Notes under the pieces: model-generated | Seen by the model: only the letters and a program-made list of their open reading frames with translations | Databases searched by the model: none | Told to the model about the DNA's origin: nothing | Program-made: the position numbers and the translations under genes | Shown: positions 59,400-64,000 of the stretch, piece by piece | How positions within the stretch are numbered: the stretch's first letter is position 1 | Layout of the letters: every line of letters starts with the position of its first letter | From: Dipteronia dyeriana | Taxonomy: Eukaryota > Streptophyta > Magnoliopsida > Sapindales > Sapindaceae | Direction: 5' to 3' | Assembly (NCBI GenBank): GCA_032871835.1 | Contig: CM065296.1 | Location: forward strand, 122,810,146 to 122,874,145 | DNA: 64,000 nucleotides

Positions 59400-60199
59400 C
59401 GGTGGGAAATTGTTTTATACTAAGGAATCGGTGATTCCGTATAAAAACTTTATACTGGATCCCTAACTTGATAATTCCTATATATAGTTGACTCAACCCT
59501 CTTTGCCACCAAACCACATAAGGGTGTAGCATGGAAGGCTTAAGAAACGATATTTTCCACAAAATCTTCTACACCTGAGATAACCTCCCCATCCGGATGA
59601 AAAGCCTTACAAGCATATCAAAAAGCTAATGTTACAGAATCATGCACTCCTAAATCCTAAATGGCATTTGACGCAATATCTGCATCTCTATTAGAAAAGC
59701 CTCTACACCGTTTGCTATTAGTATATCTATATACGGATGTAGTGACGTACTACTTTGAAGATCATAAGTTTTTAACAGTGCCCAAAGAGCATAATGGTAT
59801 AGTATTTCTCCAGAAGAAAATCTGCTAGTTTGTTGGGAAAGTCTGTCAGACTGTAGAGGATGAGAATTAGAAATCAAATTGCTGGATTAAATAAGGAAAG
59901 AGCTATTAGATGTATTGAACACTTCTTCGAAAGCTGAAAGGAAAGTTTAAGTAAACAACTCCAACCCCATAGGAAGTTTTAAGTAAACAATGACATCAAA
60001 GAATAGCTAAGCACGTAGGTGTAGCACAAACTTGAAGCTTATCCTCAAGCTCATAATAACCACCATCCACAATGTGTATTGTTTTTGTTAGAAATTCTTT
60101 ATCCTGTTATTCTTTTCAGTTAAACAATTAATAGATCAAAGAATGATAAGAAATTGCATAATATACATGTATTAGCTCACCAAAAGTTGTTAACAATGC
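59400..60199. other. Downstream region of the ABC1K3 gene
   Basis: About 800 bp including the probable 3' UTR. A minus-strand frame at 59650-59877 has no convincing family motif. Nothing else supported. Confidence 0.45.
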
Positions 60200-63100
60200 C
60201 TAAGAAATTGAAGCAGAACCTGTTGCTGGATTTCGGAGCACCTGTTGCAGTAACCGTGCTGCGAGACGTTGAGTGATCCCACCAATAACACGACCTCCAA
60301 GACTGCGTGCTTCAGGTTGTTGAAGGACCTGATCAATTAGAATCCAGCATTAACAATGTTATTAAATACTAGTTTTTGTCGAGGAAAGATACAATCAGTA
60401 TACAATCCTTCCAATAGATTAGTCAATACTCAATAACTTCAAAATTGTTGGATTTCTTCCCAGACTTCAAAATAGATTCGATTACAATGTCCTCCATGTC
60501 TTAATAAATTTTGTTTTAATGAATTTAAGCGATTCACACAAGCTTTAAAGTTGTCTTCAGATAAAATGTTTTTGTAGCCAATTAGGACATAAACTTTTGG
60601 CCTACTCAAACTGAAAAATGACAAATACTTCTTCAAATGGTGTCAGAGCAAGGAAATATCTTCTGATGTTGCACCAGGGTTGGTGTCAGAGATCTCATCC
60701 TATTCTAGCTTCAGATAACATGACATCAAAAAAATTTCAAAATCATAACATGCTTCTCAGCTTATTCTATATGAACTATTTTGGACCATAATAGTCAAAC
60801 ATTTGTTCAAATAGAGTGACAACAAAATCCTTATCTTAGTTTGCTGTGCACTTATAATGACATTAACCAATTTTTATATTTATTGTCCATTGGGTACAGA
60901 TTTATAAAGCTTCAATTATGTTTAACAGTAAATAACAAAAATTAGGTCTGACAAAAAAGTACAACGGCTTAATATTCAACCCATTTATTTCCAAGCAAAA
61001 TTAATCACGAATTAAAAGCAAAGATAGCACATATAATGGTTCTTACCTGTAATACTGGCTGCAACAGGGCTGGATCAAAGTTTTCAGAGGATTGAAGGAG
61101 CCCCCATATCCTAAAAACTTGTTCACGAAGCTGTAATATAATTTCCAATTCAGTATCACTCATAACAAGCGGCCCCCTTGCGTTGCCATTGAAAATTAGA
61201 CTCCTCATAAAATCTGGGATATATTTATATGTGTCAACGACAGTTCCCAGAACAACAGCTTCAGTGACACGAACAGACTCTTTAATAACTAAAATCTTGA
61301 GCTCTTCACCCTCGGGATCCAGTAATAGCTTCAGAACAGGTTGTAAAGCATCTTTGGCAGAGAAATCTCTATCTTTTCTTCCCTGAAGAAGCAGGTTTTC
61401 AAGTCTATTCCACCTGCACCAAACCAAAATACAGTGTTTTTTAAATGTATCCATCACCACCGCAAACAGAATATTTATGAAGTTGTAATTTGTTAGCAGT
61501 TACATGCCTAAACCTCCCATCCTTGAAAAGCAACTCAATAAGAGCATCTCTGAGGTACGGATTTGGATCTGTGAGAAGCCTTTTAGCAAAATATGGATAT
61601 GAAGCAGCCAGCACCTTGAAGTTGGGATCAGCATAAAGCGCCAAACCTTCTAGTACGGTAAGCGACCTCAGTATCAATGCATAATATGCTGGGACTGCAA
61701 ATAAATTCACAAGCCAAACCGACATGCTTCATAAGAATGTAAACTGCAGTTTTCTACATTGTCACAACTATACTATTAGAAAATTTATCAAATTAAGAGT
61801 TGTGCAATAAATATAGTCAATAAAGTTAAAAAAAATTAAATACTACAAGCAACAAGGTCATAAGACTCAGCACATCCATTGGATATTTCATAATGCATAA
61901 AATTAGGGCCTGTTTACTGTAACCCAAACTAATGTACTCAAACCAAGAGAATAGGGCATAAAAGTCACAAGTCAACTTAAACTCACCATTAAATGGATAT
62001 TGATATAAAACAGCACCCAACCCATCTACAATTGTTTTGAAGTTTAGTTCGCTCACAGTGGAATTAAGTGCGTCATCAAAGAAATTTCGAAGAGCTGGTA
62101 CAATTGGGGAAATATCTACATCAGGTGACAAGAAATCTAGAGCATAGTAATCACGGGCCATAGCTTCGTAATCCCGATTAACCATGTGAACAACATGACC
62201 AATGATAGCAAATCTTGCTTCTTCTGGGGTCTCACTCATCATCCCAAAATCAAGAAAAGCAAGCTTTCCCTCAGGTGTTGCCAAGAGATTTCCAGGATGA
62301 GGATCTGCATGAAAATATCCGTACTCAAGTAGCTGTCTGAGGCTGCACTGGATACCTGTATTGACCAAATCCAGAACCTTTAAACCCTGTCTTTCGATTG
62401 CATCTTGCTCATTCAACTTGACTCCATCAACCCAGTCCATTGTCAATACTTTGCCACTTGTATAATCCCAGAAGATATCTGGGACAAGGACGTCCTCCTT
62501 ATCAGCATACAACATTTTGAACCTCCTTGCATTTTGTCCCTCCTGCATGGACCTGTCAAAATTAAGATCCAAATCGAAAAGAATCTTATACAAATTACAA
62601 CAGCTTTATTTATTTTGGAAAGTCCCAAGAGGAGACACACATGACACAACAGCTAATAGTTTTATTGATAAAAAAAGAAGGAAGCTGAAGGCATCAGCAT
62701 CGATAAATTTATTTTCTAAACAAACAGTTGGTGAGAAAACTAACCTGCACATAGTTGAGTTCTTGATAAACTCTACGTGCAAATTCATCAATAAGGGCAA
62801 CAACATCACTGGTGATTATGTCGACATACTCATTAATGAGAAATCCTAGACCTCTTACGAGGTAAAAGTCGAGACCAATGGCTTCTTCAATACCAGGGCG
62901 TTGAACTTTGACAGCAACAATCTGGGCAGAGTATTTAAGCTGAGCTTTGTAAACTTGGCCTAAACTAGCAGCGGCAATTGGGGAAGAGGAAACGGAAGAG
63001 AAAATAGTGTCGAGTGGTAGTCCCAACTCTGTCTCGATGCAGGAAAATGCTTCGGCATCAGGGAATGTCGGCAGAGCATCCTGGTCAGTTATAATCATAA

Positions 63101-63856
63101 TTAGTATCTAAGTCTTGCCACAACATAAGATGAGGCATTCATCGGGCTAATTGAATTAGTGTATATAGAGAAAACTGAAAAGCAGACCAATCTTTTGAAA
63201 CTAAAAGAAAGAAGGATAAATATTGTAAGGGTGGACAGAAAGAGAGATACCTGAAGCTCAGAGAGCTCGTCAAGATACTCTGGAGGGCAGAGATCGGGTC
63301 TGGTGGACAAACCCTGACCAAGTTTGACAAAAGTGGGACCCAATCGGGTGAAGATCCTCCGGAGCTCAGCGGCACGCTTTCTCTTGTTTTGGTCGAGCAC
63401 TCCACTCCTTTGGTCTAGAAATAATTTGAGGCCAAACGAACCCAATGCTATCAGAATTTCAAGAGTCCTCCCCAACACCTGAAACATCAAAAGCCATCAA
63501 TCATTGATGGAAATTGGATGAGCAATATAAATGAAGAATTGCCCTCGTACCTGGATTGGCCGTGAGCTGTATTTGCGGGAGATGATTTCGGGGTTATAAA
63601 CGGAGGCATTGGCGGCACGTGCCATGGCCCTTGCCTCTGCTTGAAGATCATCCGTTCGATCGCTTCCCAACACCTTTACCGTTTGCACATCTCTATCTCT
63701 CACCGCGGGCACTGCTCTAGGTCTGGCTTCTACCAAAGCTGCTCTCGCTCGTGCTCTCGATCTCGCTTTGCAGTTCTTTGACCTTGAAATGGAAACCGCC
63801 CCACGTGGCCATGAACCAAGCGAGCAACCGCCGGCCGATACAATACTCATAGTCAT
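60200..63856 (-). CDS. ABC1K3: Plastid ABC1 (atypical) kinase, ABC1K3 type
   Basis: UbiB/ADCK-like kinase. The Arabidopsis relative (At1g79600) is a plastoglobule protein acting in prenyl-quinone metabolism and photo-oxidative stress. Exons: 63856-63551, 63478-63251, 63080-62745, 62542-61987, 61694-61508, 61413-61047, 60328-60200. Sum 2109 nt, 702 aa. The N-terminus (about 1-55) is rich in Ser, Arg and Ala, like a chloroplast transit peptide. Family motifs: KLGQ (154-157) in TFVKLGQGLSTRPDLCPPEY, Ala-rich loop AAAS (214-217), catalytic Lys in VAVKVQRPG (about 236), HADPHPGN (368-375) and DFG (388-390). A conserved C-terminal region follows (YALILRSLTVLEGLALYADP). The intron after exon 5 starts with GC (AG|GCATGT), and the other junctions are GT-AG. 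A second Met two codons downstream (63850) could also start translation. Confidence 0.95.
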
Positions 63857-64000
63857 GTCTATGGTAATTACACGGATGGTCGGGTCTTTCTTTCGAATTT
63901 TGATTTTCTTGCAATCAAATTATTGTGACTCCCTGATTTTCGGTTACGGTTCAGCCACGTTCTCGTAGCGTGACGTGCTTATTAACTCTGCTCTTCGGTG

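Noticed and set aside
59650..59877. Minus-strand frame vaguely like a LINE RNase H fragment
   Set aside because: The resemblance is weak: no catalytic Asp/Glu pattern could be placed, so it was left as unassigned 3' flank.

Overview
The window is nuclear DNA of a flowering plant, most likely a eudicot. It holds AT-rich, intron-rich genes with GT-AG junctions, plant-only gene families (a plastoglobule ABC1 kinase, a STICHEL-like protein, the peroxisomal NAD carrier) and a heavy load of nested plant transposons. There are no bacterial operons, no CRISPR array, and no tRNA or rRNA gene that I can support. The species cannot be named from sequence alone.

Five host genes can be rebuilt exon by exon, each with an open frame. 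(1) A Golgi UDP-rhamnose/UDP-galactose transporter (minus strand, 5 exons, 341 aa), split by a 10.6-kb intron. (2) A DnaJ10-type J-protein (minus, 10 exons, 402 aa). (3) A PXN-type peroxisomal NAD carrier (plus, 11 exons, 360 aa). (4) A STICHEL-like AAA/clamp-loader-like protein (minus, 5 exons, 764 aa), convergent with PXN. (5) An ABC1K3-type plastid kinase (minus, 7 exons, 702 aa). From memory, transporter and J-protein genes are also close neighbours in Arabidopsis, so genes 1 and 2 look like an old syntenic pair.

Most of the rest is mobile DNA in layers. Intron 3 of gene 1 holds a complete but dead Ty1/copia element (198-bp LTRs, AAAAT target duplication). A 3.9-kb hAT transposon sits inside that element. 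A Mutator-like element with a perfect 9-bp duplication lies 181 bp upstream of the J-protein start codon. A second, RICESLEEPER-like hAT (about 21.5-29.3 kb) is broken by a LARD-like, non-autonomous LTR element that keeps only a ruined gag. About 30.2-33.7 kb is a field of diverged, AT-rich repeats.

The most notable region is 43.8-57.0 kb. A pair of ~336-bp LTRs brackets 13 kb. The copia-type interior is badly decayed and carries an integrated pararetrovirus (Caulimoviridae, petuvirus/florendovirus-like). The viral copy has a CCHC coat-type region, an aspartic protease, reverse transcriptase and RNase H. A second ORF of unknown function overlaps the end of the first by 4 nt and is nearly open. 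It is followed by a non-coding region with a TATA box, a poly(A) signal and a degenerate tRNA-Met primer site. Two further TIR elements with perfect target duplications (57.1-58.8 and 58.8-59.4 kb) lie 3' of the ABC1K3 gene.
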